This document shows, piece by piece, positions 8,713 through 18,262 of a stretch of DNA of 64,000 nt. The notes under the pieces were generated by a model, which saw nothing but the letters and a program-made list of their open reading frames with translations, searched no databases and was not told the DNA's origin. The position numbers and the translations under genes were made by a program. Position 1 is the first letter of the stretch; each line of letters starts with the position of its first letter. Origin of the DNA: Methylobacter sp. (GTDB lineage Bacteria > Pseudomonadota > Gammaproteobacteria > Methylococcales > Methylomonadaceae). Location: NCBI RefSeq assembly GCF_030680395.1, contig NZ_JAUXVR010000027.1, positions 62,001 to 126,000 on the forward strand. Reading direction: 5' to 3'.

Positions 8713-9795
8713 CTATGTGCCATTTATCATAAATAATCCCGATTGATAACAAGCTTCTAAAAACGGTTTTTTCAGAAAATTAAAATCTGCATACGGAGAA
8801 ATACTTTCAAGCTCTGCAAGTTCTACAAAATACTCTTCTGCTTTTCCTCCTCTCCTGACCCAACTTTGTGCTTGTGTAATCCAGTATTTGCCAGCGTTTT
8901 TTTTACACATCAAAGCCTTGTAACGGTCTTCGATACTGTAGACATCAAACCATGTTTTAATTTCGTTATCATACTGCGTGGGTCCAACGGATATCGTTAT
9001 TTCCCCAGGTTTATATTCATTCCAGTTTCTTGGGCTAAATGTTATTTCAAATTCCAGTTTGTATGGGGTATGAGTGAAAGGATAAAAAGCTTTACGAGTC
9101 GCCCCATTAACATTGATTGGATCTTTGGCACCCTTGTTTTTAGAATTGCAAGTATTACAGGCAGGCGGTAGGTTTTTAAAATTAATAGAGTTAAATGGAT
9201 ATTTACTCTTAGGCAAATAATGATCATACGCATCACGAGTTGGGTCAAACTGACCATCCATCGGCATGATTCCGCAAAATGGGCATATGTCTTCATCGTT
9301 CTGCTGAACAAATTTTAAATAATGATCTGATACTGTTCCTATATGGTTTTTAATGGTTTCTAACGCCAAAAAATTATGGGAATATAAATTCTTAAAGAAT
9401 TCTTCAAGTTCCTCGGTCAACTTTTCAAATTTGACAGTAAGCTGATCATACCGAATAGGCGCTATAGCAGCATCGTTGCAACAGCATTTTTCAATATCAT
9501 TATTAGACGCATACCAAGCTTTAAACTGAGCAATATCCGGTGGCTCAAGTTCTTTAAATGCATTAAATATTTTATTGAGTCCAGTCAAGAAAAACACAGC
9601 ACTTTTTTTAGGTTTTCCAGCCAACTCATAATCCCATAAATATTCCACTATGCCTTTCAAATCAGAATTTTCTTCAAATAATTCAATACCATATTCAGAA
9701 TTCGGTGCCTTACACCATACCTCATTAAAAATGAAGTCTACATACTCCTGCATTTTCTCAATTGGATGAGATACATATTTGTATGGGAAAAGCAT
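8713..9795 (-). CDS. HNH endonuclease, PtuB-like, last gene of the restriction island
   Basis: The 360-residue protein has a helical N-terminal part and an HNH/zinc module: CPFCG (residues 171-175), then YDHYLPKSKYPF with the first HNH histidine, then NFKNLPPACNTCNSKNKG (second zinc cysteine pair near 213-216). This resembles HNH effectors that act with an ABC/SMC-type ATPase, such as PtuB of Septu. The start codon overlaps the ATPase stop by one base (TAATG), so the two are made together. A DNA- or tRNA-cutting role in phage defence is inferred from family and context. The N-terminal ~165 residues are not recognised. Confidence 0.85.
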   Translation of the reverse strand: MLFPYKYVSHPIEKMQEYVDFIFNEVWCKAPNSEYGIELFEENSDLKGIVEYLWDYELAGKPKKSAVFFLTGLNKIFNAFKELEPPDIAQFKAWYASNNDIEKCCCNDAAIAPIRYDQLTVKFEKLTEELEEFFKNLYSHNFLALETIKNHIGTVSDHYLKFVQQNDEDICPFCGIMPMDGQFDPTRDAYDHYLPKSKYPFNSINFKNLPPACNTCNSKNKGAKDPINVNGATRKAFYPFTHTPYKLEFEITFSPRNWNEYKPGEITISVGPTQYDNEIKTWFDVYSIEDRYKALMCKKNAGKYWITQAQSWVRRGGKAEEYFVELAELESISPYADFNFLKKPFLEACYQSGLFMINGT

Positions 9796-11555
9796 TAAAC
9801 ATCTTCCTTATTTCTGCCGTCTAGGATGGTACGAATCAACAGCATTTTTTCAACAGAATCGCCCAATTGTTTATTGATTTCCTTGATCAGTGCGTTTTTG
9901 TCTTCTCCTGCTTCAAATCGTCGTTGCATTTCATGCAATTTATCCTCTGCATATCCCCCAATAGTTGAAGATTTATTAAATGTCAGCATGGTAATCTGAT
10001 CGACGGAAGCACCGAGCGTATTGTAGTCTGGGCGCTTAACATCAACGATACCGTCCTCTTTGGTAAACACCAGCACCTGTTCCGGCTTGCTGTCGGAAAT
10101 CAAAAACGGCGTATGGGTGGTAATAAGCATTTCGCGTTGAACGTTCTTTTCATCCAATTTGGAATCCATAGGCTTAAAACAATCACGCAAGCGGGAGATA
10201 AACTTGGAACGCCAATCGGGGTTAAAGTGGGTTTCCGGCTCGTCCAACAGAAATAGGCTGTTGGAATTTTTAAACAGCAAGCAAAGACCCAGGCTATGTA
10301 AAAATTGATGCTCGCCGTCGGAAAGGTCTTTCAGCATGACGGCATTGGGCACATCGGTCTTGTTAAACTTCACAAATTTAAAGCGCATAATGCGTTCATC
10401 GGAAGGCAAAGTGGGGATGGTTTCATTCGCATATAAGCTATCAGATCTGTAAAGGTCTTTTTTTAAGCTGTCGCTTACGGAATACAAGTTTAGTGTCAAC
10501 AAAATACGAAATGACTGAAACAAATCGATGGCTGATTCGAAGTTGTTTTTAAAGGCTTCCCTGGTCGCATCATTAACCAAATAGTCCAAATATAGGCAAC
10601 CTGTTTCATCATCTTGAAAATAACTGGTTGCGCAGCGTCGCAAGCGGTTAATAACCGGCTCAAAAGTGAACTCTGAATCCGGTTCTGATTCAAACTTTTT
10701 CAGTATGGGTAAAAAGTAGCTTTTGACTTCTGTCTCAGTTTCCTCAACTATCAAAAAATCTTCTGGATAAAGGTTGGCTTGCTCGGCAGAAATTTCAATA
10801 CGGTTTTTTAGAATGATACGAAATTCTTGCAAGGTTCCAATGCCTACATCCTGCTTAAAAGGCGCAAGTGTTTCATCGTCTTCAAACAACAAATTACACA
10901 GCAAAATAGCCTGACTAAAAGCATTATCCAAATAGATTTGCCTGGATTCCGGACTGCCTGCATAGGGCAAGTCCTGCTTAAGCGTATCCAGATATTCATC
11001 CAGTTGGATAAAACGCATTTTAAAAAAAGGCAGGCTAAGAATTTCGTTCTCACCGGAGGAATAAGCCAAGACGAAATCCGGCAACATTTCCACTGCGTCG
11101 ATACGCGATAGCGGCTTTTCTTCGCCAAACCCTGGATGATTGATCCAAAATAGTTGCGCACCGCTATCAGGTGTTTTAACGATCTTTATATGAGCCGTTA
11201 AATCTGCCCCACCTTCCTGAAGTCTTTCCGGTGTAGGAATCAAATACTCCAATTCAAAGGCGTTGGGTTGTGCGTATTCTTCTTTAAAGCCTTGGGGATT
11301 AGTCTCTTCGTCAAAAGCAAAGGTTTCTGGCCGGTAAGTCAGGTGCTGACATTCAATGTGATAAAAAATCGCTGCCAGCACTTCTAAAACATTGGATTTG
11401 CCGCTGCCATTAGGGCCAGCAAGAATATAAGGTGCAAACTCCCTATCACTGACATCGGCGCTTTCTGAACGATCCCACTCGCGCAGAAAATGTAACTCAA
11501 AACCGGCTTGCAGGCTACGAAACGGCTCGTTGAGTTTCAGCCGCAGCAGCTTCAT
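9795..11555 (-). CDS. Restriction-associated AAA/ABC-type ATPase, PtuA-like
   Basis: This 586-residue protein has the split ATPase of the SMC/ABC superfamily: Walker A AGPNGSGKSNVLEVL (about residues 46-60), signature LSDGEHQFLHSLGL, Walker B NSLFLLDEPETHFNPDW and the H-loop region ITTHTPFLISD. Such ATPases sit next to type I restriction genes and also form the sensor half of Septu-like systems with an HNH nuclease. Its ATG overlaps the hsdS stop (ATGA) and its stop overlaps the HNH start. It therefore probably senses something and licenses the HNH protein, or modulates the Hsd complex. Both are inference. Confidence 0.87.
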   Translation of the reverse strand: MKLLRLKLNEPFRSLQAGFELHFLREWDRSESADVSDREFAPYILAGPNGSGKSNVLEVLAAIFYHIECQHLTYRPETFAFDEETNPQGFKEEYAQPNAFELEYLIPTPERLQEGGADLTAHIKIVKTPDSGAQLFWINHPGFGEEKPLSRIDAVEMLPDFVLAYSSGENEILSLPFFKMRFIQLDEYLDTLKQDLPYAGSPESRQIYLDNAFSQAILLCNLLFEDDETLAPFKQDVGIGTLQEFRIILKNRIEISAEQANLYPEDFLIVEETETEVKSYFLPILKKFESEPDSEFTFEPVINRLRRCATSYFQDDETGCLYLDYLVNDATREAFKNNFESAIDLFQSFRILLTLNLYSVSDSLKKDLYRSDSLYANETIPTLPSDERIMRFKFVKFNKTDVPNAVMLKDLSDGEHQFLHSLGLCLLFKNSNSLFLLDEPETHFNPDWRSKFISRLRDCFKPMDSKLDEKNVQREMLITTHTPFLISDSKPEQVLVFTKEDGIVDVKRPDYNTLGASVDQITMLTFNKSSTIGGYAEDKLHEMQRRFEAGEDKNALIKEINKQLGDSVEKMLLIRTILDGRNKEDV

Positions 11556-13696
11556 TGCTCCAATCCATTTTCAACTAAAGCGAACCGAAGTGATTTTTGT
11601 TTTTCGTCGAAAACTTGCGTCACCAGATTCCCCGCCAATAAGTCGAAAAGAATGTCCTTGATTGTTTCATATTCGGCAAAATCGACCGTTTCCAATTCGC
11701 CAAGCTGCTGCATTAAACTCTCGAATGACAGTGGTTCACCTGCATTGTCCAGAATATCTATAACATCCTCATGATGAAATTGCAGCTTGGTATAAACTGC
11801 CTCATTATCGAGATACATTCCCCATGGATTGCTGGCGAGTCTTTGCAAAGAGGTGAAATCTGGAATGGGGCTTTGTAGCCATTTGGTAGCTTCTAAGTAT
11901 TGAGTGTATATGCTAGATGCACTTGCTCGTTCCACAGCGTTACGCATATTCCCAAAAGGATCAGTCATTTTTCTGAGCGCTTCGCTGTATTGATCAGACA
12001 ATCCAATGTTAGATATTGGGATAGCAGTTGTATGACCAAGAGCCGATTCCATTTTTTTTGCAATAGAATTAATTCGATCGTAATTTAATGATTCGATCTT
12101 TGCCATGGTTGAATGCATAGCCTCAAAAGGCGCAGCAACGTATTTCAACACATCATTGTGTTGTTCAAGCCAGCCCATGTCTATCTTGGGTATTGCGGAA
12201 GCGATGTTACGAGCTAATTCGACACTTTTGGAGATAGAATCAAATTGGCTGAGGTTTAATGGCTTGATTGTTGACTCGAACTGTTCCATGGCCGAGGTAA
12301 TGCTCGACATATTCTTCAGTTGTTCCATAGGAGAATGATAGGCGGCAAGTTGTGCCGCAGCTTGTTTGACCGATTCGAATTGTGCCGGATTCAATGATGA
12401 AACCCGCGCGGCTCTCTCAACGGCTTTAAAGCTAGTTGCGCTTTGATTAAATGCATTTAGGGCTGTCAGAGTAGTACTGATGTTCTCGGGTACAACCCCT
12501 TCAACAGTGGCAACGACTTCATCTTGATCATTTTCGAGGTCTGCGAGTGTTTTGTGGTTCAATGGAATGCGAGATAAATCCAGTTCGCCTTTGAAGGCTT
12601 TTTGACTGAGTGCGCTGTAAAGATTTTCCAGTTCGGTGAGGTTTTGCTGGTAGTGGTTTTTTAGAGATTCTACTTTTTCGACAATGACAGCGAATTTTTC
12701 CTGCAATGGAATAGGTGGAGCAGGAACTTCTAGATTTCTAAGAATTTCAAGGTTGATATTTCTTTGAGCCGCTTGAGGGGCATTTTTTTCCAATATTCTT
12801 TGAAAAAAGCCAAATAGAAAATGAATATAGAGGATATGAGATTCTTTAGGATTAGCTATAAATCCAACTACGCTATCAGGAAAACACGCATCAAAAGTGA
12901 GAATACTGGTCTGTGCAATGTTTGCCGCAATAGTTATACAGAGTGTGCCAGCAGGCCAAATTTTGCTCTGTTTGAATCCAATTTCAGAGTAAGTATTTTT
13001 ATATTCAGTAATGTAAGTCCCAGCATTTGAAACCTCACCAGTTTGTAAGAGAGGATACTTTCCCCCAAGAAGTTCTGGGGCATTGCGAGGCCTATGTTTC
13101 GATACACCTCTGTTAATTGAACCTAGAATTTGAAGAGGTTTCTTTTCCCACGATCCGTCATTTCGCACAGGATCACCAAACATCTCCAAAAACGTGCTTT
13201 TCAGAAATTCATCCAGCTGATGCAGGTTGTCTTTGCGAGTAGCAATGAGCATCTCGACGCGACTGAGTAATGTGGCGATGCGGATTTGGTCGTCAAGAGC
13301 TGGATTTTCATCTTTATATGGAATCGGAATTTTTAATTCCTTCAGAAACTTAAAGTGCCTGCTATAACCTGCATCATTCAGCTTCACCGATTTCAGGTAC
13401 AAAAACACATAACGGCTGTTTGCGATTTCAGGGTTAATCCAAAGTGCTTTCGCTCCGTCCGCCCCTAATGCTATTGGAGTTTCTACGTATTTAAATACGC
13501 GAGTGTGATCACCAAAAATTATGACTGGTGATAGCTTTGCATTTACCAAATTCGCATTATCGGTATAGCCCGCAATATGTACTTTACCTTGGTCAATAAT
13601 CTGGAATAGCCCATTTTTTTGGTAATCGCTTTGTTTGATTTTTTTAAACTTCGAAGTTACATCTGTAATAACTTCGTTGAAGGGGATTTTTCTCAT
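11552..13696 (-). CDS. hsdS: Type I restriction specificity subunit HsdS with a long C-terminal extension
   Basis: Residues 1 to about 390 look like a complete HsdS: TRD1, first conserved helix region (DDQIRIATLLSRVEMLIATR), TRD2, and second conserved region (PLQEKFAVIVEKVESLKNHY, then ALSQKAFKGEL). Most HsdS proteins end here, near 400-450 residues; this one has 714. The extra ~320 residues are helical, rich in Ser/Ala/Asn/Gln, with loose repeats such as SLNPAQFESVKQAA, PLNLSQFDSISKSVELA and SLNYDRINSIAKKM. They close with a winged-helix-like segment near residues 645-705 (DILDNAGEPLSFESLMQQLG). HsdS chooses the DNA target of the HsdM/HsdR complex. The extension is not recognised. ATGA overlaps join it to hsdM upstream and the ATPase downstream. 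Confidence 0.9.
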   Translation of the reverse strand: MRKIPFNEVITDVTSKFKKIKQSDYQKNGLFQIIDQGKVHIAGYTDNANLVNAKLSPVIIFGDHTRVFKYVETPIALGADGAKALWINPEIANSRYVFLYLKSVKLNDAGYSRHFKFLKELKIPIPYKDENPALDDQIRIATLLSRVEMLIATRKDNLHQLDEFLKSTFLEMFGDPVRNDGSWEKKPLQILGSINRGVSKHRPRNAPELLGGKYPLLQTGEVSNAGTYITEYKNTYSEIGFKQSKIWPAGTLCITIAANIAQTSILTFDACFPDSVVGFIANPKESHILYIHFLFGFFQRILEKNAPQAAQRNINLEILRNLEVPAPPIPLQEKFAVIVEKVESLKNHYQQNLTELENLYSALSQKAFKGELDLSRIPLNHKTLADLENDQDEVVATVEGVVPENISTTLTALNAFNQSATSFKAVERAARVSSLNPAQFESVKQAAAQLAAYHSPMEQLKNMSSITSAMEQFESTIKPLNLSQFDSISKSVELARNIASAIPKIDMGWLEQHNDVLKYVAAPFEAMHSTMAKIESLNYDRINSIAKKMESALGHTTAIPISNIGLSDQYSEALRKMTDPFGNMRNAVERASASSIYTQYLEATKWLQSPIPDFTSLQRLASNPWGMYLDNEAVYTKLQFHHEDVIDILDNAGEPLSFESLMQQLGELETVDFAEYETIKDILFDLLAGNLVTQVFDEKQKSLRFALVENGLEQ

Positions 13697-15378
13697 CCCA
13701 CCATCTCCTTCAACGCCAACAACTCCTTCACAATCCCCCCCTGAATCTGGCTTAGCGCCTGCACATCAAAATCCTCACCCACTTCGCTGACCAGCAATTT
13801 CTGCAAAATCGCTTCCGGTTTTTCATAGTGAATTTCTTCAAACACATCTTCTTTATAGCGGCTTAAGCTGAGGTCGTAATTTTCATCGACAATTTCCTTT
13901 CGTGGCACACTAAAGAATTTTTGGGTGCGCTCGGACTCTTGTGCCGTCAAACGGCTGTGGTATTTTTCGACGATGTCCTGTAAATCGCCGTAGCCTTCCT
14001 GCTTATTGCGTTTATCATCCAGTGTATAGCCATCGCTTTGCATCTCATAAAACCAGACCTGTTGCGTGGCAGGTTCATCGACTTTGTCTTGCGAGTCGTA
14101 GACCTTGGTGAATAACAAAATGGCGGTGCTGACACCGGCATAGGGTTTAAACACGCCGCTGGGTAGCGTAATCACGGTTTTTAAATCACAACGATCCACC
14201 AAAATTTTACGCGCTGCAACAAAGGCTTTGCCGGAACCGAACAGCACACCCTGCGGAACAATCACCCCGGCGGTGCCGCCTTTTTTCAGCAGGCGGTAGA
14301 TGTTTTCGATAAACAACAGCTCGGTTTTGGTGGTGCCAAGGCTTAGGTTCTCGTTGATGTCGCCTTTGTCGATGCTGCCGGTAAAGGGAGGGTTCGCCAT
14401 GATGATGTCGTAGTAACTGGCTTCATCAAAGCTTTTACTGAGCGTGTCTTTATAATCGATATGCGGCTCGTCGATGCCATGCATCATCAAGTTCATCAAA
14501 CCTAAGCGCACCATGGTGCTGTCGATGTCATACCCCCACAAACTCTCATTGAGGATGCTTTTGGCGGTTTCGGTCAGGCTGGCGCTGACCGAGGTACGTT
14601 TAAAGCCGTCTTCGTCGGTTTGCAGTTGTGCCGCGCTACTGTCGTTATTTTTAGCGGTTTTTATCGCTAACTGGGTGACGATGTATTGATAAGCGCCCAG
14701 TAGGAAACCAGCCGAACCGCAGGCCGGGTCCGCTATACGGTGGCCCAGTTGCGGCTGCACCAATTCGGCAATGAGTTTGATGATGTGGCGTGGCGTACGA
14801 AACTGGCCGTTTTTACCGGCGGAGGCAATTTCAGAAAGTAGGTATTCGTAAACATCGCCCTGTATATCCTGAAACGCCTGACCTTTTTCTGCGGAATCTT
14901 TTTCTATCTCGTCATACATTTCATCGATGGTTTTAACCGCTTCCACCAATAACGAAGGTTTGGGGATAATGAACACCGCGTTTTTCATGTGGTGGGTGAA
15001 GCTGGACGCCTGACCGTTTAAATCTTTTAAGAACGGGAAGACTTTTGTTTGCACATGGCTCAGCATGTTATCAGCCGACATGCGTTTGAATTCGCTCCAG
15101 CGCAAGCTGTGTTTATCAACTGCAAAGGATTTCTGATCGTCTATTGTTTTGTCGCGATGCTCAGGCGGAATCCAGCTTCCGGCAAAACGCGATGTAAATT
15201 TATCTCCGGTAAATTCGGCATCGGCCTGTTGCTTTAAATCCAGGTCATCCAGACGTTTCATAAACAGCAAATAGGTGATTTGCTCGATGGCGGTCAGCGG
15301 ATTGGAAATGCCGCCGCTCCAGAATTTGTTCCAAAGTTGGTCGATTTTACTTTTCAGGGCTGGGTTATTTTGTAGCAT
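13693..15378 (-). CDS. hsdM: Type I restriction-modification DNA methyltransferase subunit
   Basis: HsdM methylates adenine in the sequence chosen by HsdS and protects the host chromosome. The 561-residue product has the N-terminal helical domain (IDQLWNKFWSGG, then ITYLLFMKRLDDL), the SAM motif IADPACGSAGFLLGAYQYI and the catalytic N6-adenine motif DIIMANPPFTGSID. It also has TELLFIENIYRLLKKGGTAG and the C-terminal DENYDLSLSRYK. It overlaps hsdS by four bases and follows hsdR after 43 bp. Confidence 0.95.
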   Translation of the reverse strand: MLQNNPALKSKIDQLWNKFWSGGISNPLTAIEQITYLLFMKRLDDLDLKQQADAEFTGDKFTSRFAGSWIPPEHRDKTIDDQKSFAVDKHSLRWSEFKRMSADNMLSHVQTKVFPFLKDLNGQASSFTHHMKNAVFIIPKPSLLVEAVKTIDEMYDEIEKDSAEKGQAFQDIQGDVYEYLLSEIASAGKNGQFRTPRHIIKLIAELVQPQLGHRIADPACGSAGFLLGAYQYIVTQLAIKTAKNNDSSAAQLQTDEDGFKRTSVSASLTETAKSILNESLWGYDIDSTMVRLGLMNLMMHGIDEPHIDYKDTLSKSFDEASYYDIIMANPPFTGSIDKGDINENLSLGTTKTELLFIENIYRLLKKGGTAGVIVPQGVLFGSGKAFVAARKILVDRCDLKTVITLPSGVFKPYAGVSTAILLFTKVYDSQDKVDEPATQQVWFYEMQSDGYTLDDKRNKQEGYGDLQDIVEKYHSRLTAQESERTQKFFSVPRKEIVDENYDLSLSRYKEDVFEEIHYEKPEAILQKLLVSEVGEDFDVQALSQIQGGIVKELLALKEMVG

Positions 15379-15421
15379 TTATTTTTCTCTTATCTTTGTT
15401 GTGCGTGGCTTGCTTTTAATC

Positions 15422-18238
15422 TTAAGCCGCTAATCGTTCGGTTAATTCTAAAATCTCATTAATTTCAGCGGGGCTGAATACGCCACGTATGCCTTGGGGA
15501 TGAATCACTGTGAACGGTGATTGGATAAGGTCGCGTTTTTCGACTTTTTCACGTTCAATGATGAAGTTCTTTAACAGACATAAAAACTCCAGCTGACGGC
15601 TGTTGAGGTGGGTATGCTCGGCAATAAACTGATCGAAGGTTTTGCTGACGGTATCAGGGAAGCTGGTAAGTATTTCGATACCGAGTATATGCCGAATAAA
15701 CTGGATAAACCGTGCTTTTCGGTTTCTATAGACGTTGCGAAGTAAGTCTTCGGTAATATGCGGATGTTTTTCGTTGAGCAACTTGGCTAACATTTCCGCT
15801 TCAAAATCTGATATGTCAGCGCCCTCTTTTATCTTCTGGAGTATCGGGTTGTTGTTGGTGAGTTCAGTTATTAGTTCCTCGACCATTTCCCTGTAGCGAG
15901 TGATACTAACTGCCTCATTTTGCGGACCGAACTCCACTTTTTCTTTGTTGTGCAGGACATCAGTGAGGTCGAGTTTTACCGGGCCTGCACCGGGATTTTG
16001 CAGCTCGCGGAATTTCATCAGTGGACCGAGTTTTTCCGCCAGCTCGTCCAGTGTGGCATCTGTGCAGTTTGACCAATAATAATGTTGTTGGGCGCTTTTA
16101 ATCAGGTTTTCTTCGCGGGCCACCATAGGCACGGTTAGAGGCAGCTCGCTGATTTGTTCAACCAAGCCGTCTTTTAACGTTTCAAATTGGTCTTTTTCTT
16201 CTGTTGACCAAATTTCTTTGCTTAATAAGACCAGTGAAATTTCCAGTACATCTTTGCTAAAACGCATGGCCTTAAAATCAGCCTGCGATATTGTTCTAAA
16301 AAGAGGTTTGATTTCAACGCGCAGAAATTCGATTTTCTGCGCGTTGAGTTTGCTCCAGTAGTTATCATCGGCAATCTGATTCAGTGCTGAAGCTGCTTCG
16401 ATGATGACTACGGAGTTTTTCGGAAGTTCTTGAATTTGCAGGCGCAGGATGGTGCTTTCTTTGACGGCGATGTCCTTACAACCTAACTCCAGCGCTTTTT
16501 CGATTTTATCCAGTCGAATACCCACCAAACGCACCGGCAAAGGCAGTTGCGGCTTAAGCTCTTTGCCTTTGGGTTGTAGTTTGAAGTATTCAAAGTTGTC
16601 CCAACAGTCGAGAATCAGAAAAACGTCTTTCTCGGTACACCAAGGTTTGATTTTTTTAGGTTCGAGTAAACGCGTGCCGCGACCGATCATCTGCCAGAAT
16701 TTGGTGTAGGAATAAATCGGTTTGGCAAAAACGAGGTTGACGATTTCACGCACGTCGATACCTGTGTCGAGCATATCCACGCTGATAGCGATGCGCGGCA
16801 TGTCATTATTGGTGAACTGGTCGAGTAGCCCACCTTTACCATAAACCCTTGGATCATCGGAGACTAATACCTTGGCAAGTTCACCATGATAATGAGGGTA
16901 GAGTTTGTCGAAAATTTCTTCGATACGGCGAGCGTGGGCTATGGAAGCGCAGAAGAAGATGGTTTTACCCGGTAATACGCCATTGCCGTCTTTAATGGAT
17001 TCCTCCATAAATTCTTTAACGATAAGGGTATTGGTGCCTTTGTTGATGACCTGTTTTTCCAGCTGGGTTCCTTCAAAGTTAATTTCTTCGACATCTTTAC
17101 CTTCAAGGATAAGTTTTTTCTGATCTTCCAAACTAATGGTGCGCTTGCTGATGCCTTCCATCTGGAATTTGGTTTGAATTTTCATCACCTGAAAATTGCA
17201 TAGATACGGCGGGTGGTTATTAACCGCTTCCTCGTAGGTATAGGCAAAGGTGGGCAGGCCATCTTCGCAGGTGAACAATTTGAACGTGTTGTGGTCTAAC
17301 ACGTCCGTCGGCGTCGCCGTCAGGCCCAGATTAATGGCCTTGAAATAATCGAGAATTTCGCCGTAGGTGTTGTAGATGGAGCGGTGACTTTCATCGATGA
17401 CAATCAAATCGAAAAAATGCGGCGATAAGCTGCCGGATTCGTCGCGAATAATGTTGAGCATGGTTGGGTAGGTAGAGATGTAGATTCGCCTGTCTTTGGC
17501 AATCAGCTTTTCTCCTACCTTGGGCCAGCGCGGTTCGTTGGGCAGATATTCTTTAAATGCGGCTAATCCCTGTTCGCGCAGGGGGATACGGTCGACTAAA
17601 AACAATACCCGCTCGACATGACTAGCGCGCATCAGCGCATCGACCAATGCAATGCAGGTACGGGTTTTACCTGTGCCGGTAGCCATGACCAATAAAAAGT
17701 CACGCTGTTTGCGCTCAATCGCTTCCAGCACAGCGCGGATAGCCCGGATTTGATAATCGCGCCCTGCGATTTCGGTGTTGATGAGTTCTTCTGTAAGTGA
17801 TTTCTTATTTCGCCGAATATAGCTAAAACGCTCCAGGTCATCAAGGGTAGGGAAGCCAACGATCTTGCGAGGCGGGCCATTTTCCAGATCCCAGAAATAG
17901 ATTTCCAATCCATTTGTGTAAAAGCAGAAAGGCAGTTCGCTACCTTTGTCTTTTTGCATGTTGTAGCAGTATTGTTTGGCTTGTTCACGGCCTAAGGCTG
18001 CGTCTTTGCTGGTTTTTTTTGCTTCTACCACTGCAAGAGGTTTAGCATCTTTACCAAGCAGCACATAGTCACTGAACTGGTGGCCTTGGTAAGGTGTTTG
18101 CGGTTCAGATATATCTGGATGCAAACCTACATTTATATCGAACTCCAGTATGACTTGGGTTGGATCGTTGATCTTCCAGCCTGCGGACTCAAGCGCTTTG
18201 TCGATGATGTTTTTTCTGGTTTGCTGTTCCGTACTCAT
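15422..18238 (-). CDS. hsdR: Type I restriction endonuclease subunit HsdR (EcoEI/EcoKI-like)
   Basis: HsdR is the DNA-translocating and cutting subunit. The 938-residue protein has the N-terminal nuclease motif (FSDYVLLGKDAKPLAVVEAK, a D...ExK pattern), then SF2 helicase motifs LVMATGTGKTRTCIALVDAL, VIDESHRSIY, NLGLTATP and QMIGRGTRLLEP. A C-terminal EcoEI R-type helical domain follows (ILGIEILTSFP and HLNSRQLEFLCLLKNFI). The start at 18238 lies only 24 bp after the tlpA stop and has no clear ribosome site, so expression may depend on read-through from cutA-dsbD-tlpA or an unseen promoter. All motifs look intact. Confidence 0.95.
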   Translation of the reverse strand: MSTEQQTRKNIIDKALESAGWKINDPTQVILEFDINVGLHPDISEPQTPYQGHQFSDYVLLGKDAKPLAVVEAKKTSKDAALGREQAKQYCYNMQKDKGSELPFCFYTNGLEIYFWDLENGPPRKIVGFPTLDDLERFSYIRRNKKSLTEELINTEIAGRDYQIRAIRAVLEAIERKQRDFLLVMATGTGKTRTCIALVDALMRASHVERVLFLVDRIPLREQGLAAFKEYLPNEPRWPKVGEKLIAKDRRIYISTYPTMLNIIRDESGSLSPHFFDLIVIDESHRSIYNTYGEILDYFKAINLGLTATPTDVLDHNTFKLFTCEDGLPTFAYTYEEAVNNHPPYLCNFQVMKIQTKFQMEGISKRTISLEDQKKLILEGKDVEEINFEGTQLEKQVINKGTNTLIVKEFMEESIKDGNGVLPGKTIFFCASIAHARRIEEIFDKLYPHYHGELAKVLVSDDPRVYGKGGLLDQFTNNDMPRIAISVDMLDTGIDVREIVNLVFAKPIYSYTKFWQMIGRGTRLLEPKKIKPWCTEKDVFLILDCWDNFEYFKLQPKGKELKPQLPLPVRLVGIRLDKIEKALELGCKDIAVKESTILRLQIQELPKNSVVIIEAASALNQIADDNYWSKLNAQKIEFLRVEIKPLFRTISQADFKAMRFSKDVLEISLVLLSKEIWSTEEKDQFETLKDGLVEQISELPLTVPMVAREENLIKSAQQHYYWSNCTDATLDELAEKLGPLMKFRELQNPGAGPVKLDLTDVLHNKEKVEFGPQNEAVSITRYREMVEELITELTNNNPILQKIKEGADISDFEAEMLAKLLNEKHPHITEDLLRNVYRNRKARFIQFIRHILGIEILTSFPDTVSKTFDQFIAEHTHLNSRQLEFLCLLKNFIIEREKVEKRDLIQSPFTVIHPQGIRGVFSPAEINEILELTERLAA

Positions 18239-18262
18239 TTTTTAACTTTAAGCCGGTGATGT

